Assembly (NCBI GenBank): GCA_025455595.1
Contig: JALOMD010000209.1
Location: 1-11,457 of the forward strand
DNA from: Cytophagales bacterium
Lineage (GTDB): Bacteria; Bacteroidota; Bacteroidia; Cytophagales; 172606-1
Length of the DNA stretch: 11,457 nt
Reading direction: 5' to 3'
A program made the translations under genes and the position numbers. Every line of letters begins with the position of its first letter. Position 1 is the first letter of the stretch. Under the pieces are notes generated by a model. That model worked only from the letters and a program-made list of their open reading frames with translations, was not told the origin of the DNA and searched no databases. Below are positions 1-6,324 of the stretch, piece by piece.

Positions 1-22
1 AGGCAAATTTTGCCTACAACGG
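1..22. repeat. Dispersed palindrome, copy cut by window edge
   Basis: AGGC-AAATTTT-GCCT followed by ACAACG matches the centre and right arm of the family seen throughout the window. The left outer arm would lie before base 1. Both arms carry the same change (A opposite T in place of G opposite C), so pairing is kept. Confidence 0.5.
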
Positions 23-186
23 CTTGTGGATTGGATTTAGTGTTAGTGTAAATTTTACGCTAAGTACTCGCCTTTGGTTCGGATTTCCAAATTTTGGAGA
101 AAAAATTTTAACAAAGTTTGCCGAGGCTGATTGGTGGTAGGGGGGCAAAAAGCGTTAATCTATCAGGCGGAAGTATCGGTATATCA

Positions 187-214
187 GCGCTTTAGGCAAA
201 AAATGCCCAAAACG
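187..214. repeat. Dispersed palindrome, copy at 187
   Basis: Left arm GCGCTTTAGGC, A-rich centre AAAAAAT, right arm GCCCAAAACG. The left arm has diverged by two transitions from the family arm GCGTTTTGGGC. Confidence 0.75.
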
Positions 215-339
215 GTTATGCCAAACTTAAAGAGTGATTGCATATTTTCAGGATTCGAAGTTGCTGGTTTCCGGCTAATTCATCATTACGCATTCGATAC
301 TCAAAATTGGTATTATTCATTCATTCTCTCATTCAATCA

Positions 340-348
340 TTCAAAATT
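340..348. repeat. Target-site duplication, left copy
   Basis: TTCAAAATT, identical to 1516-1524 and directly abutting the left terminal repeat at 349. Confidence 0.93.
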
Positions 349-368
349 CAGGTTAAACGCATTTAAAT
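349..368. repeat. Left terminal inverted repeat of the insertion sequence
   Basis: CAGGTTAAACGCATT plus five further bases, pairing with 1496-1515 over 20 positions with one mismatch. The transposase stop codon (363-365 on the minus strand) lies inside it. Confidence 0.93.
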
Positions 369-1460
369 ATTAGCGAGGACTTTGGTGAGGTACTCATTGT
401 TCCAGCCCGCTATTTTCCTTCTGTTTTTGATACTTTCGGAGTCTGGCACTCTGTTCAACAGTTGCAAGGCAAGTTTGCGGAGCGTAGCCAAATTCTCAGC
501 CGCCTGCGCCGATTTGGTTCTTTGGGCATCTTCCCAGAAGGTCACGTCCAATTGCCAATGCAGTTGGTTTTCAATACTCCAATGCTTTCGGATACAGGTG
601 TTGAAAGCTTGGGCGCCAATTGCCAGGCTGCTCAGGTAGTAGCGCGATTCCACACTGACCCCGCCGTTGATTTCTCGTCGGGACTCGAGCAAAACGATGC
701 TTTTCAGATGCTTCCACTCCCGCAAGTCATCGTACAAATCCAAGTGGTTCTCCACGTAGCAGGTTCGGGTCTCAATCCGGCCACTGCCGAAGTCAACATG
801 CTCATTGCAAGGCAATTGGGAACGAACCTGCTGCATTCGCTCACTCACTTGTTGGTAGATATGCTTGTGGTTGTTTTTCAATGCCAACAGATAGTCCCCC
901 TTCTTTTCGACGATTGAATCGGCATACTTCCGCTCACAGCCAATGGCATCAATCGAGACCAGGCCACCGGTCAAGTCAAGGCTGTCAAGCAAGTCGGGAA
1001 TCGCCGTTTTTTCATTGGATTTGCCATCGGCCTTTTGCTGGCCCAACACCAGTTTATGCTCTGAAACCCAGGCACTGACGATGCAAACGCCCGATTTCCT
1101 GAAGCCCGGTTTGGCTGTGGCGCACAAGACCTTGCCATCAATGTTGATTTGAGTCAGTTCTTCATCCACGCTTGACAGAACCTGCCTTGACCACCGGCAA
1201 AGGCTGTCCGAGAAGCGGTCTTTGTCCAGAAATTTGAACACCCGGTAAAACGTATCGTGCGAGGGAATGCCATTGGGCAGTTCCAGGAAAGTGCGCAAGA
1301 AATCAATCTTTTGCCTGCCGTACATGGCGATTTCCTCGAAATCGTTTGCCCCACAGACCACGGCGCAAACCGAAATAGCCAAAATGTCAATCAACTTGTG
1401 TTTTTTGCGCCTGTTTAACCGAAAATCAGGCACATCCTCGAAAAATTTATCCCATTGCAT
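363..1460 (-). CDS. ISAs1-family transposase
   Basis: DDE transposase that cuts and rejoins the element ends. From the ATG at 1460 it has 365 residues, normal for the family. The N-terminal segment (DVPDFR, then KHKLIDILAISVCAVVCGA and GIPSHDTFYRVF) is the ISAs1-type transposase-associated domain. The catalytic core shows INIDGK (D108), LVSIDAIGCE (D171) and HWSIENQLHW (E297), the usual DDE acidic residues and the family's W-x-I-E-N signature. An in-frame GTG at 1490 would add ten residues; I prefer the ATG because known family members begin about that far before the conserved D-x-R motif. The reading frame is uninterrupted, so the product is probably functional. No accessory or cargo gene is present. 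Confidence 0.93.
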   Translation of the reverse strand: MQWDKFFEDVPDFRLNRRKKHKLIDILAISVCAVVCGANDFEEIAMYGRQKIDFLRTFLELPNGIPSHDTFYRVFKFLDKDRFSDSLCRWSRQVLSSVDEELTQINIDGKVLCATAKPGFRKSGVCIVSAWVSEHKLVLGQQKADGKSNEKTAIPDLLDSLDLTGGLVSIDAIGCERKYADSIVEKKGDYLLALKNNHKHIYQQVSERMQQVRSQLPCNEHVDFGSGRIETRTCYVENHLDLYDDLREWKHLKSIVLLESRREINGGVSVESRYYLSSLAIGAQAFNTCIRKHWSIENQLHWQLDVTFWEDAQRTKSAQAAENLATLRKLALQLLNRVPDSESIKNRRKIAGWNNEYLTKVLANI

Positions 1461-1495
1461 TCGACAAAGTTCACACCCTAACTTTATCACTCAAA

Positions 1496-1515
1496 ATTTT
1501 AATGCGTTTAACCTG
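1496..1515. repeat. Right terminal inverted repeat of the insertion sequence
   Basis: Complement of the left end; the outer 15 bases are exact. It lies just upstream of the transposase start, so a promoter would have to sit in or beside it. Confidence 0.93.
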
Positions 1516-1524
1516 TTCAAAATT
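1516..1524. repeat. Target-site duplication, right copy
   Basis: TTCAAAATT, identical to 340-348 and directly abutting the right terminal repeat that ends at 1515. Confidence 0.93.
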
Positions 1525-1535
1525 GAATTCGTACT

Positions 1536-2186
1536 TCAAGGAATGTCCATGTACTTGTGCGTTTGTAGCGAGATGCGCCACTGCGGATTCGCCTTCACAT
1601 GGTCAATGATGAGTGGCAGCATCTCGGCGGATTTGCCCCATTCGGGTTGCAGGAAAAGCTTGCAGTCGGCGTTCACATTGGCGGCGTGTTCTTCGGCGAA
1701 CTTGAAGTCGGAGCGGTTATAGACGATGACTTTCAGTTCGTCGGCACGGTCGTAGATGCTGGGGTGCGGGGCTTTGAATTTTTTGGGCGAGAAGCAAATC
1801 CAGTCCCAGCTACCCGAAACCGGATATGCCCCGGAGGTTTCGATATTGGTTTGGAAACCGGCGTTTTGCAACGATTCCGTCAAGTAATCCAAGTTGTACA
1901 TCAGCGGCTCGCCGCCGGTAATGACGGCCAAGCGTCCCGGAAATTTTTGCGCCTCGGCCACCATTTGCTCCACCGGCACCAACGGATGTGCCGAGGCATC
2001 CCACGATTCCTTCACGTCGCACCACACGCAGCCCACATCGCAGCCACCCAGCCGGATGAAATACGCCGCCCGTCCTTGGTGAAATCCCTCGCCTTGGATG
2101 GTGTAGAAGGCTTCCATCAACGGCAATTGTTGAATTTTGAATTCAGAATTCAGAATTGGGGCGGAGTTTTTGGATGGGTATAACAT
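1536..2186 (-). CDS. queE: 7-carboxy-7-deazaguanine synthase (QueE)
   Basis: Radical SAM enzyme that converts 6-carboxytetrahydropterin to 7-carboxy-7-deazaguanine, the ring-contraction step of queuosine/preQ0 synthesis; it acts in the cytoplasm. The motif C-D-V-G-C-V-W-C (C49, C53, C56) is the CX3CX2C cluster site, preceded by EAFYTIQGEGFHQGRAAYFIRLGG, which is characteristic of QueE, and followed by ITGGEP for SAM binding. The C-terminus SLQTHKYMDIP is typical and complete, so the nearby insertion did not truncate it. From the ATG at 2186 the product is 216 residues. The start is uncertain: four 7-bp repeats at 2130-2157 fall inside the first 20 codons and look like the noncoding heptads found before other genes here. 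A TTG at 2126 (giving LPLMEAF) or the ATG at 2117 are therefore credible. Other queuosine genes are not in the window. Confidence 0.9.
   Translation of the reverse strand: MLYPSKNSAPILNSEFKIQQLPLMEAFYTIQGEGFHQGRAAYFIRLGGCDVGCVWCDVKESWDASAHPLVPVEQMVAEAQKFPGRLAVITGGEPLMYNLDYLTESLQNAGFQTNIETSGAYPVSGSWDWICFSPKKFKAPHPSIYDRADELKVIVYNRSDFKFAEEHAANVNADCKLFLQPEWGKSAEMLPLIIDHVKANPQWRISLQTHKYMDIP
2130..2157. repeat. Four heptads at the queE start
   Basis: On the plus strand the units are TTGAATT, TTGAATT, CAGAATT, CAGAATT, exactly 7 bp each. They lie within or just before the start of queE. The first two contain the complement of the 9-bp target duplicated by the insertion sequence on the other side of the gene. 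Confidence 0.75.
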
Positions 2187-2213
2187 GAGTGAAATGGTTT
2201 CTTGCAAAACGCT

Positions 2214-2262
2214 TGAACGGAGCGGAATGTTCGGACGGGCAGCAAGCGAGAACGGGTGAGCG
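2214..2262. repeat. Degenerate heptad run abutting a palindrome
   Basis: Read in sevens from 2214: TGAACGG, AGCGGAA, TGTTCGG, ACGGGCA, GCAAGCG, AGAACGG, GTGAGCG. The units are only loosely alike (CGG or GCG near the end), but the phase runs to 2262 and the palindrome begins at 2263. It is the weakest of the four heptad-palindrome junctions. Confidence 0.5.
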
Positions 2263-2290
2263 GCGTTTTGGGCAAAAATTCCCGAAACGC
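2263..2290. repeat. Dispersed palindrome, copy at 2263
   Basis: Left arm GCGTTTTGGGC is the family consensus. The right half reads TTCCCGAAACGC and is diverged. It lies between folD and queE, directly after the heptad run. Confidence 0.75.
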
Positions 2291-2292
2291 AA

Positions 2293-2307
2293 GTTCTTTT
2301 CAAGAAC
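2293..2307. repeat. Short perfect hairpin
   Basis: GTTCTT and AAGAAC arms with a TTC loop. It has no adjacent T-run in either direction, so a terminator role is not supported. Confidence 0.4.
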
Positions 2308-2324
2308 AGACAGGCGTGTTCGGA

Positions 2325-2359
2325 AAAACAAGCATGGCATGTCCGCAAGACATGCCATG
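2325..2359 (-). terminator. Probable folD terminator hairpin
   Basis: CATGGCATGTC at 2333-2343 pairs perfectly with GACATGCCATG at 2349-2359, leaving a 5-nt loop. On the minus strand the stem is followed by CTTGTTTTT, a broken T-run. This suits termination of folD about 77 bases past its stop codon, before queE. Confidence 0.55.
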
Positions 2360-2370
2360 AGAACCAATCG

Positions 2371-2398
2371 GCGTTTTGGGCAAAAATTGCTTAAAACG
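2371..2398. repeat. Dispersed palindrome, copy at 2371
   Basis: Left arm GCGTTTTGGGC, centre AAAAATT, right arm GCTTAAAACG. Two C-to-T changes in the right arm face G in the left arm. Confidence 0.8.
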
Positions 2399-2435
2399 TT
2401 TATTTCAAAATGACTTGCGAAACGGCACAACACGT

Positions 2436-3332
2436 TTACCTTCCCGAAGCCTGACGGGCGGGTTTGTTGCGGGACGCTTTCAGGGTGTTTTGCAGCAGGC
2501 TCACTATCGTCATAGGGCCTACGCCGCCGGGGACGGGCGTGATGTAGCTGCATTTGGGGGCTACGCTTTCAAAATCCACGTCTCCTTTCAACGCAAAACC
2601 GGATTTTTTGCTGGCATCGGCCACGCGGGTGGTGCCTACGTCAATCACCACGGCCCCGTCTTTCACCATGTCGGCAGTGACGAAGCCCGGCCTGCCGATG
2701 GCAGCGATGATAATGTCGGCTTGGCGGGTGATTTCGGGCATGTTTTGCGTGCGGCTGTGGCAGAGGGTCACGGTGCAGTTGCCGGGTTCGGTTTGGCGTT
2801 GCATTAGAATGCTCATCGGCAAGCCCACAATCTGGCTGCGGCCAATGACCACGCAATGCTTGCCAGCCGTCTGGATGCCGCTGCGTTTGATTAGCTCCAC
2901 AATGCCGTTTGGCGTAGCGGGCAAGTAACAATCCCAACCTTTCACCATCCGTCCGATGTTGGCCGGGTGAAAGCCGTCCACGTCTTTTTCGGGTAGTATT
3001 TTCTCGGTCACTTTGTCGGCGGAGATGTGCTTGGGCAGCGGCAGTTGCACAATTAATCCGTCCACTTCCGGGTCGTTGTTGATAGATTCGACCACGTTGA
3101 GCAGTTCGTCTTCCGAAATCGTATCCGGGTAGCGGTACACCGCCGACCGGAAGCCGACTTCCTCGCAGGCTTTCACTTTGTGGCTTACGTAGGTTTCGCT
3201 GCCGCCGTCGTTGCCCACCAGCACGGCCACCAGATACGGGATTTTTTGGTTGCGGGCTTTTATTTCCGCTACTTCGGCGGCAATTTCACGGCGTATTTCC
3301 TCGCCTATTTTCTTTCCGTCAATTAATTGCAT
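2436..3332 (-). CDS. folD: Bifunctional methylenetetrahydrofolate dehydrogenase / methenyltetrahydrofolate cyclohydrolase (FolD)
   Basis: Interconverts 5,10-methylene-, methenyl- and 10-formyl-tetrahydrofolate, supplying one-carbon units for purines and formyl-Met-tRNA and linking to NADP(H). The 298 residues are full length. Visible motifs: ETYVSHKVKACEEVG, with the Y48-x3-K52 catalytic pair; DGLIVQLPLPKH; EKDVDGFHPANIGR; PATPNGIVELI; the Rossmann segment GKHCVVIGRSQIVGLPMSILM; and the C-terminal TPVPGGVGPMTIVSLLQNTL. The ATG at 3332 gives the usual N-terminus MQLIDGKKI. It is preceded by a short heptad array (3344-3378) and probably followed by the hairpin at 2333-2359, so it appears to be its own transcription unit, separate from queE. 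No abnormal residues are seen. Confidence 0.97.
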   Translation of the reverse strand: MQLIDGKKIGEEIRREIAAEVAEIKARNQKIPYLVAVLVGNDGGSETYVSHKVKACEEVGFRSAVYRYPDTISEDELLNVVESINNDPEVDGLIVQLPLPKHISADKVTEKILPEKDVDGFHPANIGRMVKGWDCYLPATPNGIVELIKRSGIQTAGKHCVVIGRSQIVGLPMSILMQRQTEPGNCTVTLCHSRTQNMPEITRQADIIIAAIGRPGFVTADMVKDGAVVIDVGTTRVADASKKSGFALKGDVDFESVAPKCSYITPVPGGVGPMTIVSLLQNTLKASRNKPARQASGR

Positions 3333-3343
3333 GATTTTCGGCG

Positions 3344-3378
3344 GTCAGTCGTCAGTGGTTAGTGATGGTACGCGGTAG
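3344..3378. repeat. Heptad array in the folD leader
   Basis: Plus-strand units: GTCAGTC, GTCAGTG, GTTAGTG, ATGGTAC, GCGGTAG. The first three are clear copies and the last two are weak. The array ends 11 bases before the folD ATG. No intact palindrome follows it, unlike the arrays at 9171 and 10781. Confidence 0.7.
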
Positions 3379-3553
3379 TCAACAGTGGCGCAAAAGTAGG
3401 AAAAGCAGTTGGAAAACCGGAGCCTTGCGGCTTTCTCTCGAAAACGATTTTTGGTTCGGCTATGGAATGGAAGTTCATCATTGTCGGAAAGTAAGTTTCC
3501 GAGGTTTTGCTTGGTGAGTGTTACGTGGTTTTTGCAATCATTCGGCTCTCGCA

Positions 3554-3592
3554 CAGGCCAAATGCCTGTCCCGGCCACGCCCAGTGCGTGGC
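3554..3592. repeat. Pair of adjacent hairpins
   Basis: CAGGC (3554-3558) pairs with GCCTG (3564-3568). Five bases on, GCCACGC (3574-3580) pairs with GCGTGGC (3586-3592). The paired-hairpin layout resembles REP-type intergenic repeats, but no second copy of this sequence is in the window. Confidence 0.5.
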
Positions 3593-3699
3593 AGGCGTGT
3601 CGAGGCATGTGCTACGATTCTCGTCCACATCAAGCAGACTCACAAAGGACTCAGAAAGTTTTCTTGTCAACTTTCTTTTTTATCCGCGAAGTTTCGTAG

Positions 3700-3732
3700 A
3701 AACGACGAATCCGCCCGTTAAAACGACGAATC
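3700..3732. promoter_or_regulatory. 12-bp direct repeat, possible operator
   Basis: AAACGACGAATC occurs at 3700-3711 and again at 3721-3732, exactly 21 bp apart (two helical turns). An inverted GGAAACGACC lies at 3762-3771. Two half-sites on the same helix face are typical of transcription-factor operators; the nearest downstream gene is the histidine kinase at 3931. The role is inferred. Confidence 0.4.
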
Positions 3733-3930
3733 GGCTGATTCTGACCACCAAAGTGTTCAAGGTCGTTTCCATGTAGTTTTCAGGGCTTTATTTGACGAAG
3801 CCAAAAGGTTACCTACTTGTTTTCAAGTTAATATATAGCGATTGGCAAGCGGTGGGCTTGTCCTCGTGAGCAGCATTTTGTCGTCGCCACCGAGAGCCTT
3901 CGAGTTACTATTATATTTATTGAGAATCCT

Positions 3931-6018
3931 TTGAATCGCCGAATTGTCCTGTTGGTTTTTCTATTGTTCCGCTTATTTGCAGTTGCGGCACAAGACACGT
4001 TGGCGGCGCGTTTGCAGTCGGTTTCCGGTACGGCGAAGGCAGACTCGCTTAACCGCTACGCCGAAACCGACGCGATGCGCGTGCCAGCCCGTGCGTTGCG
4101 TTACGCACAGCAAGCATTGGCCTTATCCTTGCAACTTGGTTACGAGGCTGGGCAAGTGCGTGCCGAGAACAACATAGGCGAGTACTACATCAACGAAGGT
4201 CGCTACGGTGCCGCCGACAGTAGTTTCCGGCGTGCCTTGGGCATTGCCCGGACGGCGGGCGACAGCGTTGCCGTGGCCCAGACACTCGGCAAGGTTGCGT
4301 CAGTGAATTACTTGCGCGGCGATTACGAGGCCGCGCTGCGTTACGCAGCCCAAGCCTTGGCCCTGCAAAAGCAACAGGGCGATACCCGTGCCCTTGCCAA
4401 TACATTGAGCCTGACGAGCCATGTGTACGGCAAACAAGGTGTTTCGGAGAAGGCCCTGCGCAACGCTTTGCAGGCATTGCGCATTCGCCGACAACTCGGC
4501 GATGACGACGAGGTGGCCAAGTCGCTGAACGCGCTGGGTGAGTTTTACCTGAGCCAAAACAATCCGCGCCGCGCCCTGCACGACTACCTCGAAGCCTTGC
4601 GTATCAGCCGAAAGTCGGGCAACCGGCGAGGTGTTGCCGCCTCGCTTGACAAAATCGGAAGCCTGTATTCGTGGCAGGAACGCTACCAAGAGGCGTTGCT
4701 TTACCTGCGCGAAGCCATGACCATCAGCGAGGAACTGGCCGCACCGAGGCTGACGGCTTCCGTTTATACGCACATGGGCGAGGCTTTCACGGGCTTGAAT
4801 GATTACAAACAGGCGTTCCGGTACTTGGCGGCGGCACTGCGCGTTCATTACACGCTGAAAAACAACCTCGACATGGTGCCGACGCTGAACGCCATGGGAC
4901 GGCTGCACGCACGGCAGGGCGACCCCAAAACGGCGTTGTCGTACCACTACCAAGCCTTGTCTCTTGTGGAAGACAGCCAGTTGCGGCTGTTGCGGCGCGA
5001 CACGTACAAAGCCTTGTCAGACACGTACTTGGAGATTGACGACAGTCCGAATTTCACGCGTTACTACCGCCAGTACGCGGCCTTGCAGGATTCGATCCAG
5101 AACAACATGACCCTGCGCAAGATAGCCGATATCCAAAACCAACTGGAGTGGCAGGAAAGCCAAGCCCGCAACGAGGCGGAAACCGAGCAGCAACGCCGCG
5201 AGGTGGAGCGGCAGAAAAAACTGCGCGACTACCTGATTGCCATTATTGTGGTGGTTGCCGTGCTGTGCCTCACGTTGATTGTGTTCTACGTGTCGCGTTG
5301 GCGAACCAGTCGGCGACTCAAGCAACAGAACGAGACCATTATCCAGAAAAACCGGCAGTTGCGGCGGGCCAACGAATCGTTGAAAGTGCTGAATGCCAAA
5401 CTCGCTGCCTCGGAGGCCGAGTTGCGGAAATCGAACGAGACCAAAGACAAGTTCTTTTCCATCATCGCCCACGACCTGCGTGCGCCGCTGGCTACGTTCA
5501 GTTCGTTTTTGTCGCTGCTTTCCGGCGCGGGCGGCTACTTCACGCCCGAAGAAATCGGCATGGTGGCCAAAAGCACCCAACAGTCGCTGAAAAACCTCAC
5601 CGACCTGCTCAACAACTTGCTGCAGTGGTCAAGGTCGCAGATGGGCCGGGTGCCGTTCAATCCGCGTCCGGTGCCGCTGCGCGAGCTGGCCGCGCAGACG
5701 GTGAACCTGCTGGCCGAGGATGCGACCCAAAAAGAAATCGAACTGCGCCTTGCCGTGGACGAAAACGCCATTGCCTACGCCGACGTAAACATGCTTGACT
5801 TTGTGCTGCGAAACTTGGTGTCAAACGCTATCAAGTTCACGCCACGCGGCGGCAGCGTCTCCATCGAATCAGTGCCAGTGAACGAGCCTGACAAGTTGGG
5901 CGTTTGCGTAGCCGACACCGGTGTGGGTATCTCGGCTGAAAACCAACAGAAGATATTCAACCTGAGTAGCGGCTTCACCACCGCCGGTGGGTACACGGTT
6001 TACCTTTACCATCCCTGA
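3931..6018 (+). CDS. TPR sensor histidine kinase, C-terminally truncated
   Basis: Two-component sensor kinase. The TTG start gives a signal peptide (MNRRIVLLVFLLFRLFAVAAQ, 1-21), then TPR-like helical repeats at about 30-385 (repeated Y-x-x-A-L and G-x-Y units), expected in the periplasm. A helical segment 395-432, a membrane helix 434-455 and a cytoplasmic coiled coil 457-505 follow. The H box is FFSIIAHDLRAPL with phospho-acceptor H514, the N box VLRNLVSNAIKFTP (N632), the G1 box VADTGVGIS (D662) and the F-box region KIFNLSSGFTTAG. Translation then runs into YTVYLYHP and stops. The G2 box (GTGLGL type) and the last strands of the ATPase domain are absent, although their natural end is readable from 5990 in another frame. 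Kinase activity is doubtful as written. No response regulator is adjacent, so its partner and signal are unknown. Confidence 0.88.
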   Translation: MNRRIVLLVFLLFRLFAVAAQDTLAARLQSVSGTAKADSLNRYAETDAMRVPARALRYAQQALALSLQLGYEAGQVRAENNIGEYYINEGRYGAADSSFRRALGIARTAGDSVAVAQTLGKVASVNYLRGDYEAALRYAAQALALQKQQGDTRALANTLSLTSHVYGKQGVSEKALRNALQALRIRRQLGDDDEVAKSLNALGEFYLSQNNPRRALHDYLEALRISRKSGNRRGVAASLDKIGSLYSWQERYQEALLYLREAMTISEELAAPRLTASVYTHMGEAFTGLNDYKQAFRYLAAALRVHYTLKNNLDMVPTLNAMGRLHARQGDPKTALSYHYQALSLVEDSQLRLLRRDTYKALSDTYLEIDDSPNFTRYYRQYAALQDSIQNNMTLRKIADIQNQLEWQESQARNEAETEQQRREVERQKKLRDYLIAIIVVVAVLCLTLIVFYVSRWRTSRRLKQQNETIIQKNRQLRRANESLKVLNAKLAASEAELRKSNETKDKFFSIIAHDLRAPLATFSSFLSLLSGAGGYFTPEEIGMVAKSTQQSLKNLTDLLNNLLQWSRSQMGRVPFNPRPVPLRELAAQTVNLLAEDATQKEIELRLAVDENAIAYADVNMLDFVLRNLVSNAIKFTPRGGSVSIESVPVNEPDKLGVCVADTGVGISAENQQKIFNLSSGFTTAGGYTVYLYHP

Positions 6019-6130
6019 CATCGGCAAGCGGCCGCCATCCGGCCCTAATCCCGTTCCCGAAGGCGGTGGTAGTGAAACGCTGTCTTTCTTGGAGAAACCA
6101 GCCAAGCCTTTCAGGAAAAAAGCGAATTGA
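5990..6130 (+). pseudogene. Out-of-frame remnant of the kinase C-terminus
   Basis: Read from 5990, the plus strand encodes GTRFTFTIPDIGKRPP and continues to a TGA at 6128-6130. G-x-x-F-x-F-x-I-P is the standard closing strand of HATPase domains and normally follows the G2 box by about 25-30 residues. Here it follows the F-box directly and one base out of phase. The simplest reading is a deletion of roughly 35-40 codons, not a multiple of three, at about 5986-5992. An assembly error cannot be excluded from one sequence. Confidence 0.75.
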
Positions 6131-6146
6131 AGTTATTCGTTGTGCG

Positions 6147-6175
6147 GCGTTTTGGGCATTTTTTGCCCAAAACGC
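6147..6175. repeat. Dispersed palindrome, copy at 6147
   Basis: GCGTTTTGGGCA and TGCCCAAAACGC form a perfect 12-bp stem around TTTTT. It lies just past the remnant end of the histidine kinase gene. Confidence 0.88.
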
Positions 6176-6181
6176 TGGCGT

Positions 6182-6218
6182 AACCTCCATGGGGTTCAAA
6201 ACCCTATGGAGGTTTTTT
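6182..6218 (+). terminator. Intrinsic terminator after the histidine kinase
   Basis: AACCTCCATGGGGTT (6182-6196) pairs with AACCCTATGGAGGTT (6200-6214) over 15 positions, one being a G/T pair, with a 3-nt loop. A six-T run covers 6213-6218. Its position, about 50 bases past the intended kinase stop at 6130, fits termination of the kinase transcript before nth. Confidence 0.88.
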
Positions 6219-6228
6219 CCACGCAATG

Positions 6229-6256
6229 GCGTTTTAGGTGATTTTTGCCCAAAACG
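6229..6256. repeat. Dispersed palindrome, copy at 6229
   Basis: Left arm GCGTTTTAGGT is diverged; the right arm GCCCAAAACG is consensus; the centre is GATTTTT. It lies between the terminator and nth. Confidence 0.75.
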
Positions 6257-6324
6257 GCTTTCCCTTATCCCCGGCATCCGGTGTCCGTTGCGTATATTTG
6301 TGGCTGTCCCCACCGACAGCCGCC

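Larger units (their letters stand above)
1..339. other. Gene-free leading region
   Basis: No convincing coding sequence is present; the short open frames lack family resemblance. The stretch is AT-rich and contains three small palindromes sharing the centre AAATTTT: at 1-15, at 44-62 (9-bp arms with one T/G pair) and at 87-97. A full-size copy of the dispersed palindrome lies at 187-214. From about 315 to 347 there is a loose period-8 run (CATTCTCT, CATTCAAT, CATTCAAA), which was the spacer downstream of queE before the insertion sequence landed. Confidence 0.6.
349..1515 (-). mobile_element. Complete ISAs1-family insertion sequence, 1167 bp
   Basis: The ends are inverted repeats: CAGGTTAAACGCATT at 349-363 and its exact complement at 1501-1515, extending to 20 bp with one mismatch (349-368 against 1496-1515). 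The element is flanked by a perfect 9-bp direct repeat, TTCAAAATT, at 340-348 and 1516-1524, as expected of the 8-10 bp duplications made by this family. It holds one full-length transposase gene whose stop codon overlaps the left inverted repeat. Intact ends, an intact open frame and an undecayed target duplication together suggest recent insertion and possible present activity. The site is 12 bp past the stop of queE, so no recognised gene is broken. Confidence 0.95.
3379..3930. other. Gene-free region between folD and the histidine kinase
   Basis: This stretch lies between divergent genes, so promoters for both are expected here. Open frames exist but none has a recognisable domain or a plausible start. 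It is the only long gap inside the window with no copy of the dispersed palindrome. It contains two adjacent hairpins near 3554-3592 and a 12-bp direct repeat at 3700 and 3721. TTTG at 3791 with TACTTGTT 19 bases later is only a poor fit to the Bacteroidota promoter pattern, and I do not claim it. Confidence 0.55.

Noticed and set aside
131..373. Small plus-strand gene before the insertion sequence
   Set aside because: It crosses a dispersed palindrome, the target duplication and the left end of the insertion sequence, and has no recognisable domain.
349..1515. Origin of the palindromes as MITEs of the ISAs1 element
   Set aside because: The palindrome arms (GCGTTTTGGGC) share no meaningful sequence with the element's ends (CAGGTTAAACGCATT).
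2187..2348. Longer queE start at 2348
   Set aside because: The added residues come from a palindrome, heptads and a hairpin, and have no match to the QueE family.
3409..3776. Overlapping small frames between folD and the kinase
   Set aside because: No domain, no consistent start, and they read through hairpins and the direct repeat.
4300..4953. Minus-strand open frame inside the histidine kinase
   Set aside because: It is a shadow of a GC-rich TPR region; the plus-strand protein has clear family structure.
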